Source of the DNA: Raphanus sativus
Taxonomy: Eukaryota; Streptophyta; Magnoliopsida; Brassicales; Brassicaceae
Length of the DNA: 64,000 nt
Direction: 5' to 3'
Assembly (NCBI RefSeq): GCF_000801105.2
Contig: NC_079516.1
Location: 30,541,643-30,605,642 of the forward strand
The notes beneath the pieces are model-generated. The model was not told the DNA's origin. It ran no database searches and saw only the letters and a program-made list of their open reading frames with translations. This document shows, one piece after another, positions 55,503 through 64,000 of the stretch. The position numbers were made by a program, and so were the translations under genes. How positions within the stretch are numbered: the first letter of the stretch is position 1; the number at the start of each line of letters is the position of its first letter.

Positions 55503-55602
55503 NNNNNNNNNNNNNNNNNNNNNNNNNNNNNNNNNNNNNNNNNNNNNNNNNNNNNNNNNNNNNNNNNNNNNNNNNNNNNNNNNNNNNNNNNNNNNNNNNN
55601 NN
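55503..55602. other. Assembly gap, 100 N
   Basis: Exactly 100 N, the conventional placeholder for a gap of unknown size. The flanks share a coding tandem repeat (IQTPWSLISRIPPGA / IQTPWSPILPIPPGA on the minus strand, 55270-55500), a likely cause of the break. Confidence 0.95.
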
Positions 55603-56446
55603 TCTTAGTATTGGACTCGGGGTTGGGAGGCTTAGGTCTAGTATTGGACACAGCCTTCCGTACGTGATTTTTAAAAGAATTAACGGAGTCTTGACATATA
55701 TCAGATCCTACAAGGATACAGTCCACCCTCGAGTCGGGGCTCGATTGAGGTGACGGTTTGCTCAAGAGAGCCTCGATTTGTAGGCTTTTTCTTTGGGGGA
55801 ATTTTCCAAGAATCATATCGACTCTTTTCTTGGGAGCTGAAGGTGGCGAATCTGTCTCCTTCTCAGGTGACCTTTCGCGTTTTGGAGAGGTATCTCTGGG
55901 ACCTCTTTTCTGATAGGGCGGTGGCTTTTTAAGGTCCACGCCCTTTATTTCTCCGGCTGCGAATTTAGCTGCCAGCTGTCGTTGGAGGTCCCAACATTCC
56001 TCAGTTGAGTGCCCTTCTCGATCGTGATAAGAACAATGTTTGTTCTTATCGAAGCCTTTTGACAAGGGGGCTTTAGTCGTCGCGGCGACAGGTTTCTCTT
56101 CCTTATCTTCCTCGACTGCATAAGAATGCTCTCCCTGAGTCTGGCTGTTTCGGAAGTTTTCCTTTTTATGAGGTCCTTTTGCTTCCGAGGATTCACCCTT
56201 CGGGTGATTCTGAGGTTTCTTATGGAGTTTATCCAATGCAGTTGTTTCTTCCTCCAAAGTAACATATCTGGTAGCTTTATGAAGAGCATCATCGATAGTC
56301 GGGGGAGGATTGAGTGTTAGCTCCGACCAGAATTCCGATTAATACCACAGACCTCTTCTAAGGGCCTCGATGGTGACTTGGTCGTTGGGGTTCGAGAGCT
56401 TAGTTCTTACTGCTCTGAATTTTTCGATGTAGACTCGTAGCGAGTC
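55603..56446 (-). pseudogene. Tat-like gag, C-terminal part
   Basis: Continues gag after the LINE insertion and a break at about 56447. It has ALDKLHKKPQNHPKGESSEA, then the Tat-type zinc-finger motif HCSYHDREGHSTEECWDLQ (Cys/His pattern intact), then a proline-rich tail with APKKRVDMILG, matching APKKRVDMIS in the outer element. It runs into the N gap, beyond which (55500-55229) only the tandem repeat and a stop remain. Confidence 0.85.
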
Positions 56447-56665
56447 TCACATTCCTTGTCTGACCTTCCAGAGGTCAGCCTCAGAAGCTTGCTTCAGGAT
56501 ATGGGTCGAGTACTGCTTCGTGAAGGCATTAGTTAACTGATCGAAATTGTCTATCGAGGCTGGTTCAAGACCAGAGAACCACTCGAGGGCTGTTCCAACC
56601 AGGTTTTTGGCGAATGTCCTGCAGTAACCTGCTTCACATTCTTCCTTCGTAAAATGGGCTTTCAC
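56447..56665 (-). pseudogene. Tat-like gag, middle piece left of the LINE
   Basis: HFTKEECEAGYCRTFAKNL … TALEWFSGLEPASIDNF. It continues exactly from the end of the piece at 57549-57977 once the 10-bp duplication is counted once. A frame break follows at VRQGM. Confidence 0.85.
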
Positions 56666-57538
56666 GATGTGGGCATGCCGAGGTTTGAAAGGAGATATTG
56701 GCTGTGATAGATGTCGGCATGCCGAGGAGTCACTGAATCATGTGTTCTTCGACTGCCCTCCAGCACGGCAAGTCTGGGCGCTATCAACGATTCCGACTAA
56801 TCCAGAGACCTTTCCGTCGGACTCACTGTTCACTAATATGGATTTCTTATTTTGGAGAGTTTTAGCAAAAATGAAGGATCATCAATTCGCATGGATTTTA
56901 TGGTATATTTGGAAAGCAAGGAACAATAAGATATTTAGTAATTTGGATGTTGATGCAAAGGATACACTAAGGCTGGCTGAATCCAAATCTAATATGTGGG
57001 CTGCGGCACAAGAGACGGACATACGGAGAACTATAGCACCACAAGTAAACCAACTTCCCATAATTCCAGAACGATGGTGTTTTACGGATGGCTCATGGAA
57101 GGATAAGGAGTCTTTCTCGGGACAAGGGTGGTTTAGCACGCTCGAAGGATTTACGGGTTTGATAGGGGCGTGAAATGTTCGGGCCACTCTATCTCCACTT
57201 CATGCGGAGGTAGAGGCTTTTATTTGGGCGATGGAGTGTATGAAGAATTTACGACAGTATCAGGTTACGTTTGCAATGGATTGCTCTCAGTTGGTGAAGA
57301 TGGTTTCGGAACCAGAGGAGTGGCCAGCCTTCGCAAGTTATCTGGAGGATATTAAGAAATTAAAAGACAGTTTCTCGAGCTCACAGATCATCCATGTACC
57401 ACGGACGGAGAATTCAAAGGCGGATCGTCTAGCGCGCAGTGTCAGACAGCAATCGTCTTTCGTCGTTCACATGGATGCAGAGTTCCCAGTTTGGTCCACA
57501 GAGTCTATATGAGTCTGTGTTGTTGATGACAAAAAAAA
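56666..57538 (+). mobile_element. 5'-truncated LINE inserted in gag, with RNase H remnant
   Basis: Flanked by a 10-bp duplication GGGCTTTCAC (56656-56665 and 57539-57548), with an A8 tail at 57531-57538. It encodes the end of a LINE ORF2: a zinc-binding piece (CDRCRHAEESLNHVFFDCPP), FAWILWYIWKARNN, then RNase H (CFTDGSWKDKESFSGQGW, then HAEVEAFIWAM after a stop at 57171-57173, then FAMDCSQLVKMV and KADRLARSV). Related to, but not a copy of, the LINE at 30430-32041. Confidence 0.9.
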
Positions 57539-57548
57539 GGGCTTTCAC

Positions 57549-58599
57549 AATAGCCAATCGGAAGGCTCTCAAATAGGCCTTTGGGTCGGAGGTCCCATCG
57601 TACTCGGGGATTCTAATTTTTAGGGTGTCTCTTATGTAAGAGCTGGCAATTCTATCAGTGAATGGAGTCCCACGAGTTTCTTCAATCAAGCTCTCGATTT
57701 CGGGAGCTGAGCTTGTTGCCTTATGAACTTGAGCATTCAACTTTTGGAGAGCTGCATGAGTTTGCTCCATATATATGCGAATGGCGTCAGGTCCCTCTAG
57801 AGGAAGGACATTTGGGTCATTATTAGGTATCTGCCCTTTGATATCCGTCCGTATTCGGGGTCGAACTTCTGGTTTGATAAACCGAAGCTGATGTTCTGCC
57901 CCCGGATGGGAGGGATACTCCTGCTCCGGACCTAAAAATAGGTGGCGGAGGCGGCAAGTGAGTGCTCCGGTCAGCAATCTGACTGGGCGTAGAGCTGGTT
58001 GTCGCTATGTTACTTCCCATAGCACTAGTGATGGGCGGGTTAAACGCGGGAGCTGTCCCAGCATGAGGTGTCTGGAAAGCAGGTCCCCGTCCTTCCGGAA
58101 TAGTGCTATCAGGAGAAAAATCTAAACGTCCTCGGGGGAACGAGGGATCGGTCAATCGATCTCGGAAAGTGACCCCCGGACCTTGACGTTGCGGTGGTTG
58201 TGTTGTAGCGGTTAGAGATCTAGTTATCTCTTCGAATCGTTGCTGCCGAACAGCTAGCTGTTGCATTGTACGCTCATTTTCCTGAGCTTTGTCTACCAAC
58301 TGCATCATCATCTGACGAATCTCAGAAAGCTGAGCCTCCATTTGATTCGGATCGGTTTGCTGCTGAGGATTCTCGGTGACTGGAAGCCCGGAGTTGGTTC
58401 CACGTGAAGATCTTGGGTTATTTACTCCAGTGGCAGTCTGGCTCGTTCGAGCGCTAGCCAAAGGCTGTTGCCCAGATCGGTGGTCGCCACGTCGAGGCTC
58501 CGGAGTTAGGAGACTAGAGCCTCCATCGTTCGGTGAGCCATCGCTCTGAATCGGGAGGTTAGGGTCAGACGGATTCGTTGTCTGATCGGTAGGATTCAT
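57549..58599 (-). pseudogene. Tat-like gag, N-terminal part
   Basis: ATG 58599 (MNPTDQTTNPSDPNLPIQSD), a disordered Ser/Pro/Gln-rich region with a short coiled coil (EIRQMMMQLVDKAQENER), then a frameshift in the interval 57830-57970. It continues as IYMEQTHAALQKLNAQVHKA and IPEYDGTSDPKAYLRAFRLA up to the LINE. Start and layout parallel the outer element's gag at 46882. Confidence 0.85.
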
Positions 58600-58631
58600 C
58601 CTCAAGTGTTTAGAGTAAGGGATTCGATTAT

Positions 58632-58651
58632 CGTCCCCACAGACGGCGCCA
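58632..58651 (-). other. Primer binding site of the second Tat-like element
   Basis: Minus strand TGGCGCCGTCTGTGGGGAC, just inside the 5' LTR. Confidence 0.8.
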
Positions 58652-58653
58652 AA

Positions 58654-59129
58654 TGTGAGGGATTAAACTCACCTCCTAGATTTTAGATCAGGTTAAGATT
58701 AGGGAAAGATAACGTGGGCTGAATCCCGTTAGAACTTGATGAATGAACTTGATTTGTATTGATAACTTTGATAAAAGAGTTGGTACAAAAGATACAAAGA
58801 TAATGTCTATGATCGTAGGAATGAATGTCCCTCTCTTCTTTGGTCTTCTTCTTCTTAAATAGTCTTAGGCTCCGATGGATCGTCACCAACTGATTCCCGA
58901 GATCCTCTTCATGATTTGAGGGATTTGTAACAGTTTCTCTTTGACTGGGTCCTGCGCTTCCTCGTTTGTTTTGAGCAGCCTATTTTCCGTGACCTCCTTC
59001 GTAACTCCTTTTAGCTAACAGCCTCCGACTTTGTTCTAGCTTCTTCTGTAGACTTAATCCGTGGTGGGCCTTTCACGGCCCATCATTAGCTTCCGGTATT
59101 TAGCTGGCGGGCCATATTTGGGTCCAACA
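58654..59129 (-). repeat. 5' LTR of the second Tat-like element
   Basis: 476 bp with the same ends as the LTR at 49532-50067 but about 60 bp shorter and visibly diverged. Confidence 0.8.
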
Positions 59130-60300
59130 AGCCCTGTACATGTTGTACCAAAGAAAGGTGGGATCACAGTGGTTAAAATGATAAAGATGAACTTATCCCT
59201 ACACGCACTGTCACTGGACATCGAATGTGTATCGGTTATAGGAAACTGAATGATGCTACTAGGAAAGATCATTTTCCCTTACCTTTCATCGATCAAATGC
59301 TAGAAAGACTCGCCAACCATAAATATTATTGCTTTCTTGACGGATATTTGGGATTTTTCCAGATACCGATACATCCTGAAGATCAGGAAAAGACATTTGG
59401 ACTATGTAACGCACCAGCCACTTTCCAACGCTGCATGATGTCAATATTCACAGACATGATCGAAGATTTCATGGAAGTCTTTATGGACGATTTTTTCGGT
59501 TTACGGATCGAGTTTTAAGGATTGCCTAGACAACTTGTGCAAAGTATTGGAAAGATGCGAAGAAAAGAATCTTGTCCTAAACTGGGAAAAATGTCATTTC
59601 ATGGTAAACGATGGTATAGTCCTTGCCAAGGACTCCTTGGACATAAAGTTTCTGCAGCTGGAATAGAAGTGGACAGGGCCAAAATCGAAGTAATGACTGG
59701 TCTACCGGCACCCACAAACGTTAAAGACATAAGGAGTTTCCTTGGGCATGCCGGATTTTACAGAAGATTCATACAAGATTTCAGTAAGATTGCTAGACCT
59801 CTGAATAATCTTTTATGCAAAGAGGTTAAATTCGATTTTACACCAGAATGCAAAGAAGCTTTCGAAGCGCTGAAGAGGTCTCTTATAACTGCCCCAGTCG
59901 TACAACCCCCGGATTGGAATCTACCTTTCGAGATTATGTGCGATGCGAGTGATTTCGCAGTTGGAGTAGTTCTAGGGCAACAAAAAGATAAGAAACTGCA
60001 CGCTATCTATTATGCAAGTCGCACACTCGACGAAGCGCAAAGGAATTACTCTACCACAGAAAAAGAGCTACTAGCAGTAGTTTATGCTTTCAAAAAATTT
60101 CGCCAGTACTTAGTTGGAGCCCATGTTATAGTCCACACTGAATTATGCTGCTATCAAATACTTAATGCAGAAGAAAGATGCTAAACCACGACTCATAAGA
60201 TGGATCTTACTTCTCCAAGAATTCGATATTGAGATCAAAGATAAAAGAGGAGTAGACAACGGAGTCGCTGATCATCTTTCCTGAATTCGAATTGAGGATA
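59130..60300 (+). pseudogene. Athila RT and RNase H, broken
   Basis: Begins abruptly at the LTR edge with SPVHVVPKKGGITVV, inside RT. It continues through YRKLNDATRKDHFPLPFIDQ, FLDGYLGFFQIPIHPEDQEK and FGLCNAPATFQRCMM to the active-site block EVFMDDF. About 15 residues between QEKT and FGLCNAP are deleted. A stop near 59518 and frame changes follow. RT connection (RSFLGHAGFYRRFIQDFSKI) and RNase H (FEIMCDASDFAVG, YSTTEKELLAVVYAF, HTELCCY) are in 59522-60184, and GVADHLS lies near 60265. Clearly Athila lineage, but unable to make enzyme. Confidence 0.9.
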
Positions 60301-61788
60301 AAGTTCCTATAGATGATTACTTCCCTACAGAGAATATCGCTCTTTTAGACACGTCGTTCATAGGCCACATATCGCTCATATCTGACGGATTATTGGACGA
60401 CCCTAATAACGAATTGTCAACCGACATTAGTGATACAGGATCAATCGTATCCATCAGCAACAGAACATCACGAGAACTTATTGACATACCAGTTAAGGTT
60501 GCCTGTAATGCCTTGAATCACAACATATCTGATGTCGCTCTACAAGAAGCAAATTCGATTGGACAGAACATCAAAGATCGACCTTGGTATGCCGATATAG
60601 TTAACTATTTAGCCGCTGATTTTGAACCAGAAAATTTAAAAGGTTATGAAAGGAATAAATTCTTTCATGAAGTTCGGAGATACCATTGGGACGAACCCTA
60701 TCTCTACAAGCACTGTTCTGACGGCATATATAGAAGATGCGTCTCTGAAGCTGAAATTCCAAACGTTATTTACCAATGTCATAGCTCTGACTACGCAGGA
60801 CATTTCACCACTTTTAAAACAGTTTCCAAAATTCTCCAAGGAGGATTTTTGGTGGCCAACAACATTTCGCGATGTTCACGCTCATATAGCACAATGCGAC
60901 AGATGTCAGAGGAGAGGAAAAATAAGCAAGAGACATGAGATGGAACAAAACTTTATCTTGGAAGTAGAAGTCTTCGACTGTTGGGGAATAGATTTTATGG
61001 GCCCCTTCCCATCTTCTTATGGAAACAAATATATCCTAGTCGCTGTAGACTACGTTTCAAAATGGGTTGAGGCAGTTGCTTCTCCTACAAATGATACATC
61101 TGTAGTTGTCAAACTTTTCAAGAGCATTATCTTCCCAAGATTTGGAATTCCCAGAATAGTCATTAGTGACGGTGGATCACACTTCATCAACAAAGTTTTC
61201 GACCATCGAGTCGCTACACCTTAGCACCCATAAACCAGTGGACAAGTGGAAGTTTCGAACCGACAAAACAAAGAAATCTTGGAGAAAATTGTTCGAATAG
61301 ATAGGAAAGATTGGTCTCGCAAACTAGATAATGCCTTATGGGCATATCGGACCGCTTACAAGACACCACTGGGAACGACACCCTTTCATTTACTTTATGG
61401 GAAATCATGCCATTTACCAGTTGAACTGGAGCACAAGGCAGCATGGGCAACCAAATTACTAAATTTTGATATCAAGCCAGCTGCCGAGAGACGTCTAATT
61501 CGGCTCAACGAGCTCGATGAAATCCGATATTTGGCATATGAGAATTCGAAGTTATATAAGGAACAAACGAAAGCTTATCACGATAAGAAGATCATATCTA
61601 GACACTTTGAACCGAACGATCAAGTTCTCCTATATAACTCCAGATTAAACCTTTTCCCTGGAAAACTAAGATCTCGTTGGTCAGGACCTTTTACCATAAA
61701 GGAAGTAAAATCTTCCGGAGCACTAACAATCATTAGTGAAGAAGGCGACGAGTTCACAGTAAATGGGCAGCAAGTAAAGCATTATTAG
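60301..61788 (+). pseudogene. Athila integrase, broken
   Basis: A linker (DRPWYADIVNYLAADFEPEN) leads to the zinc finger ([20 protein letters not shown], frame change, then [17 protein letters not shown]). The core has [19 protein letters not shown] and ISDGGSHF. A deletion and two stops near 61220-61232 interrupt the expected TPYHPQTSGQVE. The last part (61246-61788) is open: LDNALWAYRTAYKTPLGTTP, then CHLPVELEHKAAWA, then RSRWSGPFTIKEV. It is followed by the Athila-typical GAATGGGAGGCAACCCAT. Confidence 0.9.
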
Positions 61789-62699
61789 GCCAAACCACCA
61801 GACATAAAGCCCCTTCCGCTGCTACCACCTCGTGATAACTAAATACAGTTATCCTAAGTCGTGCTAAAGACTTTAAACTAAGCGCTGAATGGGAGGCAAC
61901 CCATTTTTCTTTTTATCTTTATTTCTTTATTTTTAATTGCATTTTCATTTAAATTTTCATCCTTATTTTATTTTTATTTTTATTTTTATTTTTATTTTCA
62001 TTTTCATTTTTATTTTTATTTTTATTTTTACTCAATTATTTTAGTTAGGATTTATAATTATTAGTTAGTAATGTTTAAATTATTTTCTAAGCATTTACTT
62101 TTACAATTGCATTAAAATCGATCGATATCAACCGTGTTGTATCGATCGACACGGGGATGTCGAGGCAAATTCTCATTTAACTCGACATCCGCCTCTTCTT
62201 CTCTTATTTCGCAAACCTTAGCTGATTTCTAAAACCTCCTTTTCTCTCTCGTTTCTTGACGATTTCAATCGATTCTTCGCGCAAAACCACTCGATTTCAA
62301 GTTCTCCATCTGTTTCCATTAGCTTTTCTCTCATTCTCCAAGGTATTGTTCCGAAATTCTCTTTGGATTGAAACTCTAGGGTTTGGGTTTTGAAATGGGT
62401 GAAATCGGGTTGATTTGGTGCAATTCTAGGTTGTTTTAGATGTTTTAACTGATTATCTATGTGCTAGGATAGTTTGTTTTGCTTAGATCCTCTCTTTCGA
62501 TTCGTTTTTCGTATGAACTGTTGATTTGCAGGTTTCGCGAGTCGTTATCGATCGACAAAGACTCTGTTCTGTCGATCGATTTACGACTTTCTGATGAACA
62601 CTGATTTGATCTATCGATCGACACACCTGAGTGTGCATCGGTTGATATGACTCTTTCTTGCGAACCAATGCTAACTTCACGTTTTACTTTTCTTTTCAG
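61789..62699 (+). other. Athila spacer before ORF-1, with microsatellite and TCGATCGA motifs
   Basis: No gene. (TTTTTA)n-like tract at about 61965-62030. TCGATCGA(C/T) occurs at about 62118, 62142, 62548, 62572 and 62614. Possible splice donor AAGGTATTG at 62339-62347 and acceptor TTTTCTTTTCAG ending at 62699. Confidence 0.6.
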
Positions 62700-64000
62700 A
62701 TGAGCACGGATTCGAACATTGAGAGAGAGTGGAGGACAAAGAGGAGGAGTGATCCCGCTGGCCCTTCACACCGCTGGCAGCCACGAGTCCCAAGGGACGA
62801 CGAGAGGCCTCCATGGCCACGTGAGGATAAGACCCCCATCGAGTACAGAGAGGGTCACGACTTCTCGGACCCGAGGAAGGTCATCTCCAGCAGCGAGTGT
62901 CTCGATAGAGAGCTCACCGATCAGTGGGACGACTACGACAGCTTGCACTACAACACCTGGATCGATGTCGACATCAAGCCCACACGCTTCATTGACCCGG
63001 AGGTCACACACAAGATGCGGATCCAGGATGATCTGTATGCGATGATTGCTCAGCTCGGCTTGGGCACCATAGCCACACACGCCTACGACCTCCACGTCCC
63101 GTTGGTGCGCAAGTTCATGGCCTCTGTCCGTCTCACCTACCGCAACGACATGGCTAAGATTGCTGGCGACGGCGTTCTCTCTTTCTTCGCGAGGGGGAAG
63201 ATATACTCTCTCACCATCCCCCAGCTCTGCGGCATCCTTGGTTTCGAGGAGGATGTGACATCTTGCAGGTTCTCGCCTCTTCCAGGTGCGAGCGACTTCT
63301 GGCAGATCATATGCACAGGAAGCTGGAGCGGCTCAGCGACTCAGTCAGACGTTCGTCACCCGACGCTCCGCTATTTCCTACGGGCTATTACCAACACTCT
63401 GTTGTACAAAATGGAGCCCACCAAGGTGCGCCTACATGATCTCTTACTGCTCTTTCCAGCAGTGAACGGACAAGTCGATCTCTCTCACCTCGACACTGCG
63501 GGGATGGTAGTCCCCAACCTTGGAGCTCACTTCGCCGAGCATCTGATCTCACTGAAGAAGAAACCCTTCTCGGGTTCGGCTAGGAAGAAGGAGTGCGTGG
63601 GAGGTCTTCTCACACCGATCTTTGAGTTCTGTGGTGTCCGTCTGGACAGGAGTACCGCGGACCGTCGCCATCTCTTCATGGACGAGCAGCACTTGATGAA
63701 CTCTGGCTGGCTCAAGGAGAGTCTTCTCTGGTTCTTCAGGATTGACCGCCGCTACCGTATGTTTCAGCTCCCGCATGCCTCACTCACTGACTTCGACCAC
63801 CAGGTAGAGAGTATCCGGTTCAGGCCGGACGACGAGTTCCTACTGGATCTCACCACCGAGTCTCGCCAGGTACCGATGGAGCATGGTGTTGGAGGATCGC
63901 AGGCAGCACCCGCAGCTCCCCTTCCTTACTTCCCGGACATGCCAGACATCCCGATGCCTGAGGCGGACTTTCAGAGGACGGTCGTGAGTGCTCTTCGAGC
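62700..64000 (+). CDS. ATHILA ORF-1 (env-position) protein, open to the window edge
   Basis: ATG 62700 directly follows a strong splice-acceptor-like sequence. The frame is open for at least 433 codons with no stop. It begins MSTDSNIEREWRTKRRSDPA, continues IDVDIKPTRFIDPEVTHKMR, LTIPQLCGILGFEEDV, HPTLRYFLRAITNTLLYKME, ECVGGLLTPIFEFCGVRLDR and LFMDEQHLMNSGWLKESLLW. This is the 'Arabidopsis retrotransposon ORF-1' (ATHILA) family, found downstream of integrase where retroviruses have env. Function is unknown. GC content and frame integrity contrast with the wrecked pol upstream. I see no signal peptide at the start. Confidence 0.85.
   Translation, partial: MSTDSNIEREWRTKRRSDPAGPSHRWQPRVPRDDERPPWPREDKTPIEYREGHDFSDPRKVISSSECLDRELTDQWDDYDSLHYNTWIDVDIKPTRFIDPEVTHKMRIQDDLYAMIAQLGLGTIATHAYDLHVPLVRKFMASVRLTYRNDMAKIAGDGVLSFFARGKIYSLTIPQLCGILGFEEDVTSCRFSPLPGASDFWQIICTGSWSGSATQSDVRHPTLRYFLRAITNTLLYKMEPTKVRLHDLLLLFPAVNGQVDLSHLDTAGMVVPNLGAHFAEHLISLKKKPFSGSARKKECVGGLLTPIFEFCGVRLDRSTADRRHLFMDEQHLMNSGWLKESLLWFFRIDRRYRMFQLPHASLTDFDHQVESIRFRPDDEFLLDLTTESRQVPMEHGVGGSQAAPAAPLPYFPDMPDIPMPEADFQRTVVSALR

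Larger units (their letters stand above)
49532..59129 (-). mobile_element. Second Tat-like Ty3/gypsy element, minus strand, possibly chimeric
   Basis: LTRs of one family bound it (536 bp at 49532-50067, 476 bp at 58654-59129), with a primer site at the right end. Minus order: gag, N gap, integrase, then a plus-strand (antisense) gene before the 3' LTR. This layout is known from Tat-lineage elements. Protease, RT and RNase H are missing. The LTRs are clearly diverged in length and sequence, and the flanking 5-mers (AGCAG, AGCCC) do not match, so the two halves may come from different insertions joined across the gap. Confidence 0.75.

Noticed and set aside
62766..63095. 109-codon minus-strand frame
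   Set aside because: Antisense shadow of the ATHILA ORF-1 frame.

Overview
This is a plant nuclear window, almost certainly from a Brassicaceae genome. The clues are Helitrons of the Arabidopsis/Brassica type (5' TCTAT..., 3' hairpin then CTAG), Athila-, Tat- and CRM-like Ty3/gypsy retrotransposons, a GRF zinc-finger gene of the At4g04775-like type, an At2g35280-like F-box-related family, a type I MADS gene and GT-AG introns. It is dominated by transposons and reads like pericentromeric or other heterochromatic DNA. A 100-base run of N (55503-55602) marks a scaffold gap. I saw no tRNA, rRNA or CRISPR features. All calls come from reading the sequence; no searches were run.

Layout. 0-0.5 kb: edge of a minus-strand LTR element (gag start, tRNA-Met primer site, LTR side). 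0.5-5 kb: gene-poor AT-rich DNA with unidentified coding relics and a short Helitron. 5.15-13.69 kb: a young RT-less Athila-like retrotransposon with three LTR copies, bounded by the target duplication CAATG and inserted into an F-box-like pseudogene. 14-17.4 kb: decayed minus-strand arm of a Mutator-like (MULE/VANDAL-like) element. 17.42-23.78 kb: a related element in the opposite orientation, flanked by a 9-bp duplication (ACCACATTG). It carries four genes: a MULE-N-terminal-like protein, a tail-anchored GRF zinc-finger protein, an intact five-exon RPA/OB-fold gene on the opposite strand, and an intact F-box-like gene. These two arms are the most unusual structure in the window.

23.8-35.3 kb: a Helitron graveyard with a hAT MITE, a degenerate AT-rich repeat array and a 5'-truncated LINE. 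35.7-36.3 kb: an intact single-exon M-alpha-like MADS gene. 37.1-37.4 kb: a second hAT MITE. 38.8-39.6 kb: the last four exons of an alanine aminotransferase gene, broken by a nonsense codon and a 1-bp insertion and cut off by a retrotransposon.

39.6-64 kb: nested retrotransposons. A Tat-like element (LTR 39642-40094) received a complete CRM-like element (40159-46863, TSD GGATT) in its leader, and its protease region stops at a second Tat-like element (49532-59129). That second element carries a multi-exon antisense gene, an integrase, the N gap and a gag split by a LINE. Next comes a broken Athila pol and, to the window edge, a long open ATHILA ORF-1 frame.
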